A stretch of 64,000 bases of DNA from Epiperipatus broadwayi (Eukaryota > Onychophora > Udeonychophora > Euonychophora > Peripatidae), in assembly GCA_028023455.1 (NCBI GenBank), contig JAQFVV010006215.1:1872580-1936579 (forward strand), read 5' to 3'. Of the stretch, positions 1 to 11,621 are shown one piece after another. The first letter of the stretch is position 1. Each line of letters starts with the position of its first letter. The notes under the pieces are model-generated. The model had not been told where the DNA came from. It did no database searches and worked only from the letters and a program-made list of their open reading frames with translations. Made by a program: the position numbers and the translations under genes.

Positions 1-956
1 ACTTATGTAGATACTACAATTTATTATCTTCACGAATACTTGGTGACCTTCCTTAGATTTACTGGTTCACGTTAGCCTAGTTGGTTTAAAAAAAATAATA
101 TTTTTATTTTAACATTTTTTATATACATATTTTTATTAATTGATGATTGATTGTTACAATATATATATATATACAGAAATATATGAAATTGGAATTAACC
201 TTTGAATGAAAAGGCTAACCTCTCAATAATAAATTTATTATACAAACAAAACTATTATTAAACAAATTTTGATGAAGATGAGCAAATAATAATTTAAAAC
301 AGTATCATTCTCATACCCTTATTAATATTCATATCTATCATCTAATTAATGTTCATATCTATCATCTAAATATGAATTTCCTATTTTCTCAGTCTTTAGC
401 AAAGCTAGCTGCTGCAGAAATAAGGATATTAACACCTCGTAAATCTTTTTTTTTTTTAATTTTAAAGTGTTGTTTGGATTAACCCCCTTTTTTATTTTAC
501 TTTTACAATTAATGTAACAAATATCTATTTCTAAAACAAACGTTTCCTAGCTTATCAATTAATTAATCTGATCAATACTTAGATTATCTTCTAATTCATT
601 ATTAATTAATAAAAATTTTAATTTATCTTGTTCTAATGGTATTTAAGTGCAAAAGATTTTTTCCTACCAATTTTACTTTTTATGCTTACTAAACAATTTC
701 CCTCTGGATTAATTCTCTGATCTTGATTTCTTCCGTTTTAGATTTAGTCTGCTTTTCTAAGGCTAGCATTTACTCACAACAACTGTCAGAATACTTCTGA
801 AAACCATCACTCTAAAACATTTCTATCAGAATTTATTTTTTAAAAAAGGCTATTCTGACCCTTACCTATCTTTTTATATTAATATAATGTCAAACTTAAT
901 TATTACTCTTTAATAGGTTAGAGAACTTAAATGCAATTTCAACATCATCATCATTG
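1..956. other. A+T-rich stretch without recognised gene
   Basis: No coding signal or known repeat is recognised. The only structure noticed is a short direct duplication of a 17-bp motif (ttcatatctatcatcta) at 328-344 and 352-368. Confidence 0.6.
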
Positions 957-1300
957 TCAACTATTATCAATCCACTGCAGGATGAAGGTCTCCCCAAGTT
1001 CGATCCATCTTTTCTGATCTCTAACCTCTCTTCTCCACATTACTCCTGCATACTTTCTTATTTCATCTATTCATCTCACACATGATCTTTTTCTGGGTCT
1101 TTTACAATCTCTTGGAATCCAATTTAAGATTTCAATTCTCCATCTATTATCATATTTTCTAGCAATATGTCCAGCCCAACTCCACTTCAGTCTTTTAATT
1201 CTTTCAATGATATCAGTAACACCAGTTTGTTCTCTTACTCATGTATTGCATTTTCGGTCTCTTTTTTTCTTTGAGTGGTCTGAAGTCTCTGTATAAATTC
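957..1300 (-). pseudogene. LINE reverse transcriptase C-terminal relic (family A, copy 1)
   Basis: On the minus strand a nearly continuous frame reads TGVTDIIERIKRLKWSWAGH, then IARKYDNRWRIEILNWIPRD, then RWIELGETFILQWIDN and a stop at 957-959. The pattern 'RLKW-WAGHIAR--D-RW---IL-W-PR-----R-R---RW-D-I' followed by a C-terminal 'W--L-E-----W' is the well-known end of the endonuclease/reverse-transcriptase ORF2 of many arthropod and other invertebrate non-LTR retrotransposons. One internal stop lies in the R-WIDEI segment. Only the tail of ORF2 is here, so this is a 5'-truncated dead copy. A run of ATG/TGA-type triplets just past the stop (940-957) looks like a typical LINE 3' end. Related copies lie at 7705, 40684 and 50380. 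Confidence 0.8.
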
Positions 1301-1624
1301 AATGTACCAGAATTAAAATGCATATTTATAAATTCTATATTAATCATTTCATCTAATTATCTATAACAATAATACACTTTTGTATGACTTCATACAATAG
1401 TAAAGTAGCAAGCTCTGTAGCTCAAAGTTCTTCCAATTATCCCTTTTTCAATTACTTCCGCCATTTAAACTCTCTGTGATATCTCAGATTAATAAGCCAT
1501 TTCATTATTATTATTATTGTAATTATTAATAATAAAAAACAAACAAAAAATACATCAAGTTACTTACAAAAAAAAAAATAGCCCTATTAATTTGGTTTTA
1601 CATTCTAAAAGATATATAATAATA

Positions 1625-1745
1625 AAATTTATTTTAAAGGAATAGAACGAGTATCAAATATTAAATACTTAGAAATCATAAATCATGATAATATGTCATA
1701 AAATACATATATAAAACATTTGATAAAAATTGTTATGCATTTTAT
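1625..1745 (+). pseudogene. possible short LINE reverse transcriptase fragment
   Basis: A short frame reads IERVSNIKYLEIINHDN, which resembles the 'Ie-V--iKYLGi-i--D' segment downstream of the palm in non-LTR reverse transcriptases. It is short and broken by stops, so the call rests on one motif only. Confidence 0.25.
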
Positions 1746-2229
1746 AAAGACTACTGTTACAACTCACCTTGCCTTCAAATAATAGATTAGTCCAGATTCC
1801 ATCTTATCTTGATTGGATTGCGCATTCATCACCATGAACCAGTCTATATAATGAATAAATAATATGCATTTGATAGCAAGAACATGCTAATAGGTAATGT
1901 TGCTCATTGAAACTGATTGTTTACATTAAGGAAGGGGATCTGGCCATAAATATTCAATCCATTTGAAAATAAGGTCAGACAATAACTGTCAAAGTTAAAT
2001 GGCAGCATTTATGTTCACTATATGGTTAAGCAAGCTGCTAACTAGACATGAGGCAAGCTGTCAGATTACAGTCTCTACCCAAGAGGCAAGCTGTCATGGT
2101 ATAGCTAGAAGTGGTAAGTAAACTTCTAAGGGCATCTGAAGTCCCTTTCTATAGCTTCATGGCAACTAGAAGCTCTAGCCAACAATAGTGGAGGTATAAC
2201 AGTGTAAGTAGTGTATATTTGTTTCATTA
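1746..2229. other. less A+T-rich unrecognised segment
   Basis: From about 1900 to 2200 the base composition is less A+T-rich than its surroundings. A short motif, gaggcaagctgtca, appears twice (near 2050 and 2081). No frame or element was recognised. Confidence 0.4.
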
Positions 2230-2355
2230 ATAAATATATATTATAAACTCACTTTATCCAAACCACTTTGAACACTTTTTAGCAAAAAAATTTTTATTGT
2301 ACATATATACACATACACCTATGTTTCGACTGTCCTGCAGTCTTCTTCAGAGCCA
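2230..2355 (-). repeat. ribozyme-like repeat unit, copy 1
   Basis: On the minus strand 2350-2323 reads CTGAAGA, an extra A, a 5-bp hairpin GACTG-CAGGA-CAGTC, then GAAAC. This is the layout of a hammerhead core (CUGANGA, stem II, GAAA) with one additional A between A9 and stem II. The sequence downstream on the minus strand (about 2322-2230), including a 'tgagtttata' motif, resembles the downstream sequence of the tandem copies at 28865-29230, so this is a member of a repeat family. No self-cleavage can be claimed from sequence alone. Confidence 0.5.
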
Positions 2356-4246
2356 GTTTACTTTAATTTTAAAAAAAAACAAAATTGGATTTATATATTA
2401 CAACAAAAATAAAGGAAAGGGTGATTTTGGTTGTAAACTATTTTACAAGTTTGTGCTTGTATCGTAATCACCAGTAAACATAACAACTATATTGATTTTC
2501 TCCTATAAATATTTGAAAAGGATTTACAAAGTATTGAGCAATATGTAATTACACTTTATGATTTAACTTCATGTTATAATTTACAACGACCATACATACT
2601 TCAAAAAGGACAAGTTTAATCATCATCAATAATAATAATAATAGTGGTGATTTGACATACTTATATTGTAAATACAAAATTTTATACTTTGATCAATTAT
2701 TGAAATAGTTATATTTAACAATTATTTTGATAAGAAATATAGTAAAAAACTGATAACGTTTTCAATTTAAGAAATAATAATGTTTATAAAATTATAGAAT
2801 GATAGAGTTAAGTGTTATTACACTCCTAAAATATTAAACGATTTATCTGAAAATTTGAAGAATTTAAAGACCTTTAGAAAACTCAAAACAATGCTGAAAA
2901 ACTATATTATTAAGAATACTCTATTTTTTTGTTTGTTTGATTTCTTGAACTTTTTTTTTTGACACTTTATATGATCATTTATATACTTTGTCTTTCTTTC
3001 TTTTCTTATATATATACTTTGAATTTTATATTATCCTTATTTACGCATTATACTTTCAAATAAGATTATTAAAAAATTATAAAGACAAAAATATTAAAAT
3101 TTAATTAAGTTCAAATTTATAGATATATTGTCTTTTTCTTTCTTATTAAATATATATTTATTTTAGTTATCATATTACTTTTGATTTTTTGTTTCTTATA
3201 TACTTTATCTAAATGCTAAATAAGCTTATTAGGGTTATATTTAAATATATTGGAATTTATTTAAATATAACTAATTTTTTCTAAATACTGCATAAATATA
3301 TATACTTTGTATAATCATATATGTTTTATATTATTATTTTTATTTTATTTTTTTACTGATATACACTATCTTATAAATGGATTACATAAATCTTTCAAAT
3401 AAAAAAAAAATAAAAAATTTGTCGTGCAAAAATTGATTTAAAGATTAATTAGTCTACCAGCTTTTAATCTAAGGAACTTATTTTAAATACCAATAGTAGA
3501 GAAATATATCCCAGATTTTTTCCTATTAGAAATTTAAAACTACAATCTTTTTTTCAAATTCCCAATATATTTAATTTTTAACTTCTCTGTAAGAAATCAT
3601 TGTACCATTGAACATGACATCATTAATAAACTTAATTCTATTTTATTTATCCAGGAATATATGCTTTATATATGTCCATATGTCTCATCTTAGTCAATTC
3701 ACAATTCCTACTATTTGTAATCTCTCAAACTATCAACTAAAATAATGAAAATCGATCAATTATATCAATCTCCATCATTTTTTTTCTTATAAACCACTCT
3801 CCTTCTATTTAACAATTTAAGTTTTATCTTCATGCCTTCCCTTCAAAAAAATAGAATCTCTTATCAGGAATAAAATCCAATGATGTATATTCTATCAGTA
3901 ACCCATACTCAGCATTAATGCTGTTCAAGATTTTAATCAACCTTGTACAAAAATGTAAGAAATATGCCCAAGAGCATTCCATTGATGTTTTTTATATTCT
4001 AATTATTGTTCCTTTATCAACTTGAATGTCACCAAGTTCCTATCCATTTGCTTTATATTTTTGCTAACTTCCTGCTTAACAAAAGATTTATATTTCTTTA
4101 AATGTAGAAGTTTTGGATTTATCTCTCATATAGAAATTTTGGGAGACTTTTTTCACTCATTAATTCTCCATTTTTTAATATTTACATTAATCTTCTTCAG
4201 AATCAAGTTGAAAACATATTACCTAATTTCCATTTTAAGTAAAAAA
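2356..4246. other. A+T-rich stretch without recognised gene
   Basis: No homology recognised. Between about 2975 and 3320 the motif TATATACTTT recurs several times, suggesting an old simple or degenerate tandem repeat. A 95-codon frame at 4022-4309 is rich in F, L and I, as expected by chance in T-rich DNA, and is not called as a gene. Confidence 0.5.
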
Positions 4247-5315
4247 GGTACTAGTTGTTTAGCCCATACAAGTTGCTTGCCGGTGTTGTTTATGTGCAAA
4301 AACACATAAAAATGTCATTTACATGGCCCAACTTACGTCTAATCAAACAGTTGTGTTCAGATTAGCCATTGCAGGCTGCCTAATATGACCCCACCCCACT
4401 ATGTGCTTCACAATAATGTATGCAAATATGCACATTTCACAGATTGCTACTGCATCATGTGAGGGTGTCTGGAATTTAACTGGTCCTAACTCTTAAAATC
4501 TTCATTCCAAGTAATGATATTACACCCTACCTGTCATAGTATTACATACTAATAATTATAAGCCTGCCGCTGCAGTTCCCTACAAAGATTGGAAGATGAA
4601 AACAAATTCAAAATGTTATGCCCAAACACAATTTCATATAACTCATGGAAAAAGTCATGTTTGCATGAAAACAGTTGCAAGATAAATCAAATGTCTGAGG
4701 TTGGGGCTCATTTTGGAATTCATAAGGTTAGTTTGTTTAGATTAGTGTGTCTTTTGGCCAATCCTTTCGATCGGGACCACTCCCCTGCACATTACAGTGC
4801 TACACGCTGACATATTCCCCCTCTCTGAGAACCTATCATGCTTTTTGATACTGTCTTTGACAAGTTGTCTTCAAAATTACTACTTTGTTTCCAATCAAAA
4901 ATAATTCATTAATACAAGATTTTAATATAAAAATAATACCAGAAATCAGACAATAAAGGAAAAAAAGTTTTTTAAAAGCCAAAAAAAAGTATTTTTTTCA
5001 GAATGCAAAATAATTAGACCCCCCACTCACAGGACATTACTGCACTTCATGGTGTTGTATTTGGACAAGTTGTTGTTTAAAATAAATGTGTGTTGTTAAA
5101 ACAAAATCAAAAAAAAAAAGTAGTTTGTTTACAATCCAAAATAAGTAATACATGTTTTTATATATATGTAAAAATAAAACAAAAATCAGATAAATAAAAA
5201 CAAAAAACAGAAATCAGATATATAAAAAAAAGGTTGGCTTGGTAACATCTTAATTGTGTGTTTTTTCACATAAACAATGCTATCAAGTGACTTGTATGGC
5301 TAAACAACTAGTACC
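4247..5315. mobile_element. TIR-bearing DNA element, about 1.07 kb, unclassified
   Basis: The left end reads GGTACTAGTTGTTTAGCC and the right end is its reverse complement (ending at 5315). Similarity continues inward for about 65 bp, including a 'gttgtttatgtg' block and its inverse. A second, inner inverted pair lies at about 4316-4360 and 4727-4760. Flanks are A-runs on both sides, so a target duplication cannot be defined. The interior (for example 4360-4480 and 4730-4830) is less A+T-rich than the surroundings but holds no recognised transposase. A 73-codon frame at 4589-4810 has no recognised similarity. A non-autonomous cut-and-paste element is the simplest reading. Confidence 0.6.
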
Positions 5316-5324
5316 AAAAAACAA

Positions 5325-5602
5325 TTATCTGCATGGATCACACTTATTACAAATATATTCCTGTTTATCTATATCAGGGCCAAGACATCGACTGTGGTTG
5401 ACCACAAAGTAGGTACCACAAAGCTGACATGAACATTGACAAATTATAGTGATAAATTCAGAGCTGATTTTAATATAAAAAATAAAAATAAAAAAAATTT
5501 AAAATAATTATTGTTTAAAAATAGTTAAATTTAAAATAATACCTGTTGTTATTTTCGATCTCAACCCAGGTTGCAAGACTTTGAAAAGTATTAAATATAA
5601 TT
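5325..5602 (-). CDS. spliced zinc-finger (PHD-like) coding fragment, 3' end of a gene or element
   Basis: Two minus-strand exons can be joined in frame. Exon 5602-5543 follows a TTGTTTTAG acceptor and encodes IIFNTFQSLATWVEIENNN. A 79-bp GT-AG intron (5542-5464) follows, and exon 5463-5325 ends at a TAA stop. The second exon encodes a Cys/His cluster: CQCSCQLCG, NHSRCLG, then YICNKC and a final DPCR. The spacing H-x2-C-x11-C-x2-C equals the second half of a PHD-type finger, but the first Cys pair is unusual. The frame is free of stops in very A+T-rich DNA, which is unlikely by chance for a cysteine-rich peptide. It ends only 9 bp outside the right terminus of the TIR element at 4247-5315. No upstream exon could be fixed. 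It could be a host gene's last exons, a transposon-encoded protein or a decaying copy. Confidence 0.35.
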
Positions 5603-6357
5603 CTAAAACAATATTTTATATATATATTCTTAATTTTTTTTTTTAATTTAGGATCAGTTCTAGAAAATAATTATTTATAGATAATTTAATAATTGTAATT
5701 TAATAAATATTTTATAAATGACATGGCCAAATTGTAATACTAGAGGGAGCTGACATAATTTAATAATAGTCATAATAAAATGTCTTTATAGAAAAAAAAG
5801 TCATCAGTTTGTAAGTATCTTCTAAAAATATTACCAATATTTGTGAATACCTAAAGAGCCCTTATTAAAAAAAAAACAAATCACTAATTTGTAAGTACAT
5901 TCTAAAAAAACCAGAACTTCAAACTGTTATTTTTTTCCATTCAAGTTTTCATTCAAGCCAAAATAACATTTTTTTCTGGTTTCTGGTTTGAAGTCCTGAA
6001 AAAAACATAGTTGCTGTCAGGTAAACTTTCCCAAAAAAAGTCACCCCCATGTTTAAAAGTTTGGTCACTCCTGATCTATATGATCTTCTGGAAATTTTTT
6101 ATAACTATCCATAAACTTTTCTCTGAATCTACTAAGAAGTAACATGCTACTAATAATGTACTTAATTCATTTTCTAACCCACATATCTATTTAAATTATA
6201 ATCTTTCATTCATATTTTTAGTTTTGTTTTTTTTAAAAAAAAAAAATTAGTATATACTTTTATTAAATTCATCACTTCATTTCATTTTGGAATAATAATA
6301 AAATAAAAATTGCATTTTTTATTTGCATGTTAAAGTCAATGATTTGTTACAACATTT
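5603..6357. other. A+T-rich stretch without recognised gene
   Basis: No gene recognised. Imperfect direct copies of 'tttgtaagta--ttctaaaaa' occur near 5808 and 5890. A motif near 5915 (ccagaacttcaaac) recurs inverted near 5977, so a small decayed hairpin is possible. Confidence 0.4.
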
Positions 6358-7150
6358 AGTACTTGTGAGTTTTCCTGTCAAGATGACAGCCTGTATTTTT
6401 GATAAATGTACAGTTTTGAGGGCCTCTAATCTACCAAAAATGTGTTAGTTGTTAAATGAGAACAAAATTAATAAATCAATTGTTAAATTTTTAAAAAAAA
6501 TCTGATAAATTTCATTAAGAAGCTTTATTTCAAATTTTTTTTAAATTATATTATAATGTGGGAAGCGATAAGATGTTTTTAACATGGCCGTACTTTGGTT
6601 CAATTCAGCTTTTTTTTTCTCAGCAGTTTTTTTGGGTAAATTGTCATAATGATAAAAATATGGGACCATTCTGTCACAGAATATGATGCAATGGAGTATT
6701 TTTAAAGGTGCAGGATCTTACCCTCCTGAAAAGTGTGTGTTAATGGTCACAATATGATTGTAGTGACATGAATAAAGTTTAAATATTGTGTTTATATTCT
6801 TTTTTCCATTTTTTAAAATAAGTTCATCAAAAAAAAATAAAGTGTAAATATATTTTTTTTTATATGTCAAATGCATTGACCAGGAAGCTAACCTGGGCCA
6901 GCTGTTTGGAAGGCAGCTATGCTAGCCACTAGGCACTAATGCTTGACGAAGTGTAAATATTGTAATTAATTTTTCCACAATGATTTCTTTTTTAAAAATA
7001 ACAGTAATAAAATATAAAATGTAAATATTAAATATGATGTTTCCTAGCAGGCATTTTTTTGTAAACATTTTTTGAGGGGCCCTGAAACTATAGATTTATC
7101 AAAAATTATGGGCTGCCATCTTGGTTTTCTGGAAAACTCACAAGTAACCA
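6358..7150. mobile_element. inverted-repeat element with inserted SINE
   Basis: The arm at about 6358-6432 (containing acttgtgagttttcc, a 'gacagcc' block and 'tttttgataaat') is repeated as reverse complement at about 7072-7150 (containing ggctgccatcttgg and ggaaaactcacaagt). This gives arms of about 75 bp separated by about 640 bp. The interior has no recognised coding region and carries the SINE at 6852-6948 with its own target duplication, so the inverted-repeat element is older than that SINE. Confidence 0.5.
6852..6948 (-). mobile_element. tRNA-derived SINE, minus strand, with 12-bp target duplication
   Basis: On the minus strand the body contains a 'cctagtggctagcatagctgcc' type head, related to the GGTGGTCGAGTGGTCAGCA head of the plus-strand SINEs in this window, then 'caatgcatttgacatata' and an A-rich tail (seen as T-run at the left). 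The flanks are identical: aagtgtaaatat at 6840-6851 and 6949-6960. A LINE-type target-primed insertion explains the duplication and tail. The tRNA B-box region is degenerate. Confidence 0.7.
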
Positions 7151-7704
7151 ATATTTATATTTTTCATTTACAAAAATATATTAATACTATTTATAATCTA
7201 AAGTCTCACTTATTCATACAAATTTTATTCTTGTTGTAGCATTTCTTAGAAATATCTCAAAATATGTTTGGAAATCTACCCTATTTCCATTTCTCTTTTT
7301 TTTTAAAAAGTTAAGTATTGAGATGCCTACGATTTAATTTATTCAATGTTCCAAAAAATGATAATGCATCTTTTCTATCATTTACCAATAAACAAATCAT
7401 TTAAAATTGAAACAATGATAATTAAACTTAAATATCTTCATTTGTTAATTAAATATTTAACATGATAGGTGTTAATGTTGAATATATATAAAAATTATAC
7501 TTTCTCAGTTGTCATTACATGAAAAAAATGAAGATATTATTTGTCAAAAAGATGTAAGTAAAAAATAAAAAACCTTTTAACGATGAATGGTATGAAAAAA
7601 CAAAATGGTTATTATGGTTAAAAAATTAGAAATGCTCTGTTTTGTTTTCCTTGCTTATTTTTTGGTGGCAATTCTGTATTAAAGCACTTCTACCTAAAAA
7701 TTTC
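7151..7704. other. A+T-rich stretch without recognised gene
   Basis: Nothing recognisable beyond A+T-rich sequence. Confidence 0.5.
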
Positions 7705-8050
7705 ATGTGTCATCACTGATAATTATGGATGTGAAGCTTGGACATATAATAGAAAAGGCTGCAGACCAAATAATGAATAAAATATTACAATCAACTAGGA
7801 GGAATTGAAACCAGAATACATAAGTGAGCAAATAGACCATTGATATTATTGGGGGAAAAAATGATGTTGAAATGGAGCTGACTGGACAAGTTGCTAAAAA
7901 AGAGGTAATAGGTGGACAAATAAGTTTTGACCTGAATCCCATAAAAAAAACTTTTGAATTTGAAAAAAATCATATGTGAAATGGATGGATAAAATTTAAA
8001 AAAAGTTTTAGAAAAGCTATAGATCAAATTGTTAAAATTGAAAAAGTGAT
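7705..8050 (+). pseudogene. LINE reverse transcriptase C-terminal relic (family A, copy 2)
   Basis: The plus strand reads YGCEAWTYNRKG near 7728, matching the conserved 'YGCETWtl-kk' motif of non-LTR reverse transcriptases. It is followed after frameshifts by MLKWS (near 7865) and a W-K-DKI segment near 7985, which matches the 'RWTDDI' region. It is broken by stops and indels and is older than copy 1. Confidence 0.6.
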
Positions 8051-8214
8051 TATGATGATAATATTTATCAAAAAATATTTGATGAAATAAGACACTTGTT
8101 TTCTAATGTTGTATTATGTTGAAACTAAATGAAACTGAAAAACTGCACATAAAAAAAAATAAACAAGAATATTTCTTTATATTTAGTTTTTAAGCATTGT
8201 GCAAACTTATTTAA

Positions 8215-8900
8215 AAATAAATGATATACATAGGGATAGTCAAAAATAACTGGAATTTTATAATAAAAAATTGTTTATTTATTTTTAAGTGTTATAAATT
8301 TAATCTCTTTCAAATTATTATCCATTTGATGCAATACACTGGTCTAAATGTGTTTTTCATTTTTCAAAATAGTTTGGATATACTTGCAACATTATGCATT
8401 TTAAACACCTCTGATATTTTTTTTCCATCACCTCTAAGTCTGCAAAAATTGTGACAGTTTTTCATTCAAGAGATTAAAAAAAAATTACACAAAGCAAGAT
8501 CAAGTGAATATGGCTGATAGATAAGCTGGATGATGCTGAATTTAATTAAAAAGTGTTTCACACTCAAGATTTTGAGAGGACACTTTGTGGAAATGGGGCT
8601 TACACTCTTCTCTTTGTCACAAAACAGGATATTTATGTTTTATCATATCACATAACTATCACAAATAAATTTGAGAGAAAAATGTTTTGTTTTTTTTTTA
8701 AAAAAAAAATCAGCATTGTTTTGACTTTGGACTTTACTTGCAATCTTTTTAGGGACATAATAAATTTAACATTCCAATTAAACCACTCATAAACTTGTGT
8801 TTTTATGAGATCAACTTTCTTGTAATCTGTTTCAAGCATTATAACTTTTCTCCTTGTCATTTTCTGCAAACGAAAACAGAAAAGCACATTGCCCAACTTT
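8215..8900 (-). pseudogene. mariner-family transposase relic
   Basis: On the minus strand, 8896-8650 opens with an N-terminal frame containing TQVYEWFNWNVKFIMSLKRL, resembling the mariner 'tqvfeWf-rFk-G-es' helix-turn-helix part. Around 8513-8460 the frame PYSLDLALCNFFLIS matches the mariner C-terminal PYSPDLAPCDFFLF signature. The third catalytic Asp of the D,D34D triad is Asn here. Further on, KMKNTFRPVYCIKW matches the mariner 'YF-kmk--F-p-YC-kwg' tail, followed by aattccagttatttttgact near 8235, likely the end region. Much of the centre with the first two catalytic Asp residues is not readable. This is a dead copy. Confidence 0.65.
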
Positions 8901-9179
8901 TCAGCTATTATAAAAAAATTGACAAAAATGTAAAATGCACTTTACAAAAAAATGTGTTATGTGGCCCATAATTTTACATGCCAATGTCATTTGGCAGATT
9001 GACACAGAAGAATTTCTGCAAGATGTATGGACAGCAGAAATGTATACTACAACAGGCATGCAAACCCCGAACGAGTCCAGTTACTTTTGTTAATATATGT
9101 ATGATCATATTTTGGCCATTTTTATTTTAAAATGCAGTATATGATGATTAGTGCAACAGCAACAACAAAAAAAATCATA

Positions 9180-9316
9180 CAAAACAGCTAATATAAATAT
9201 TATCATGCATAAAAAACCTTTTTCAGCACATGGTTTAAAAAGCATTAAATCGTGTGCTGAAAAAGGCTTTTTATATATGATTAATATATATATTTATAAT
9301 AGCTATTTTATATGAA
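9180..9316. repeat. short hairpin MITE-like repeat
   Basis: The left arm (aaacagctaatataaatatt, then acctttttcagcaca) pairs with the right arm (tgtgctgaaaaaggc, then tttataatagctatttt), forming a hairpin of about 137 bp with a loop of roughly 20 bases near 9240. No coding content and no clear target duplication. Confidence 0.55.
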
Positions 9317-11399
9317 TTTGTTGTAATTGTAATTTATATGAAGTAGCAGCATAATGGAATTTATTCTTTCTATTTTTGGTGATGATTAGTATTTATGTAA
9401 AACATTACAAAAAACTGTTGGAAGTTTTTATTTTAAAATATAGCCCATTATTGTTTTGATTGTTTTTTTATTACATTATAATCTCTGATATTTTGCCTCC
9501 GATATCAAATAAACACATATATACAGTACACAAGTTAAGTTAAAAGGCAAGCTGTTTCTATATTAAAAACAAACGTTTAAAAACGTGATTCAATTTATAA
9601 AAAATAAATTGAAATACATATACAGTTTAATTTTAAAATATTTGTAAGAAAATCTATATTAATATTATTTTAGGGGCATTTCTATATTTTAAAGATTCAT
9701 CCAGACTAGAAGAAGGTCACATTTCATTCAAAAGAATTCACAGAGAAGATGCTAAAACATTTAACAAATTCTTTACCTTTTTTAAAATGAAAAATGCTTT
9801 CCTTCTTTTTGCTGTTCTACTATAAATTGTACATGTCAAAATAAAATGAGCTTTGCAAAATTCTCAAATTACAATATGGTGACTTTATATTAACACACTT
9901 TCATTATATGTGTGAAAGATGGATCCTACATAAAAATAAATCTGAGAAGAAAATTATTTTTTAATATTTTATTATATATCTAATACATTTTACAGGATAT
10001 AGGAATTCTTTTTTTCTCTTTAAAATGATATCTTAACTACTGAATTGATATTAAAAAACTTTAACGAATATGACGCGTTTAAAAAAAATCAATACTCCAT
10101 ATTATGTTAATATCGTCTGCTTTCTTTAGAGATCTAATAAACGTATTTAGTGCGACTAGTATGCAATGATTGAAAAGACTTCAGAGTTACTTTTTCTTTT
10201 TAATCATGTCAAAAATAGTAAATATTTTCAAATATATAAAAAACATCTTCAGTTCAACTTAACATATTTGCATTTCCAGAGGAATATAATTATTATTGTT
10301 ATTAAAAAAAAAAAAAAACAATTCTAGTTTAGGCTTATTTTTATCATAACGTTTAGTAAATCTGTCTTGTAGCTATGTAACTGGTTTAATGCAGTGTTAG
10401 TAATGCTGGGCTTAAAGGCTAAAAATTTCTAGTTCACTGCTCAATCTGTCACTTAGAGTGATAGAATGTTTTATTTTTTTTATTAGCCATTTAAACAAGT
10501 TCAATTTTATAGCTTGTAATGCAGTATACTAATTAGATAAATTGAAGCTCCTATTTAAGAAATAATAATAATAAACTTAAGACTGAATAAATTGATAATT
10601 AAAACAGTTGTTTATTTTACTTATTTCTGATTTAATTCGAACAAAATTCATGTTGTAAACTGAAATTATGTAAATAAAACATTTTCAGCATTAATAATCA
10701 TAAATAATAAAAAATAATAATTGCATAACATTTTATGGCAATGTAATGTTTTTAGTGCATCACATGTAATTCGAAAAACTACAATAATATTAAAATATGT
10801 GTTCGTGTTTATTACTGTTGAAACAGGAAAACAACAACTTTTCAAGTTTTTTTTTTTTTTTTAAATCTCCAAATGGCAACACTTTCCCAAACTTGGAATC
10901 GCTAAGGTTTACTGGTACAAAAAGTCTTAAGATAGGAAATCTGTACTTGGTCAGAAGACTATGAAATAAACCTAAATTCTATTATCTGACAATATAAGTA
11001 GTTTGCAATAATTATAAAAATTGGCAAGTTTTTCATTAATCTTATTAACAAAATCATCTTACATCAAATTACATAAGAAAGCAAAAGTTCACAAATTATA
11101 GATCGCATGCCTTATATAGTTTGCTGCAATGATAAAGTGAAGTGTATGGTCTGGATCTTAGGATTCTTGGATTGACCTCTTTTTTTTTTTTCATTGTCAG
11201 CACTCAAGCTTTTTATGAATTAGAAGAAAGTCATTTGATCACATTAAAGAGTTTGGAAAATCACAAGCTTATTTTTTAATATAAAGAACACTATACAGAT
11301 ATATATACCATCAAATATGAAAAAAAATTTATCCATTATGCTGCTTTTATATATATTCAAATAAATCATACAAATATAAAATAAATATCTTTATATAGC
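9317..11399. other. A+T-rich stretch without recognised gene
   Basis: Two kilobases of A+T-rich DNA with short poly-A and poly-T tracts. I saw no repeat family of the window and no coding signature. Confidence 0.5.
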
Positions 11400-11621
11400 A
11401 GCAATAATTATATATATATAAATTACCTCAAGTTCACAATTCAACCAGACTAGCCAAAAACATAAACTCCAAAACACTACCAATGGTTTCACTGCTAAAG
11501 CAGACTTCTCAAGTATAAAGAACTACAAAATAAAATATTTAAACTAAACATTAACCATAATTCAACTTCCCACACACCCTTAATATTAAAAGAACTTTTA
11601 AATCAGTTAATTACTTCAGAA

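Noticed and set aside
4589-4810. 73-codon frame inside the TIR element as transposase
   Set aside because: No DDE, helix-turn-helix or zinc-finger signature could be recognised.
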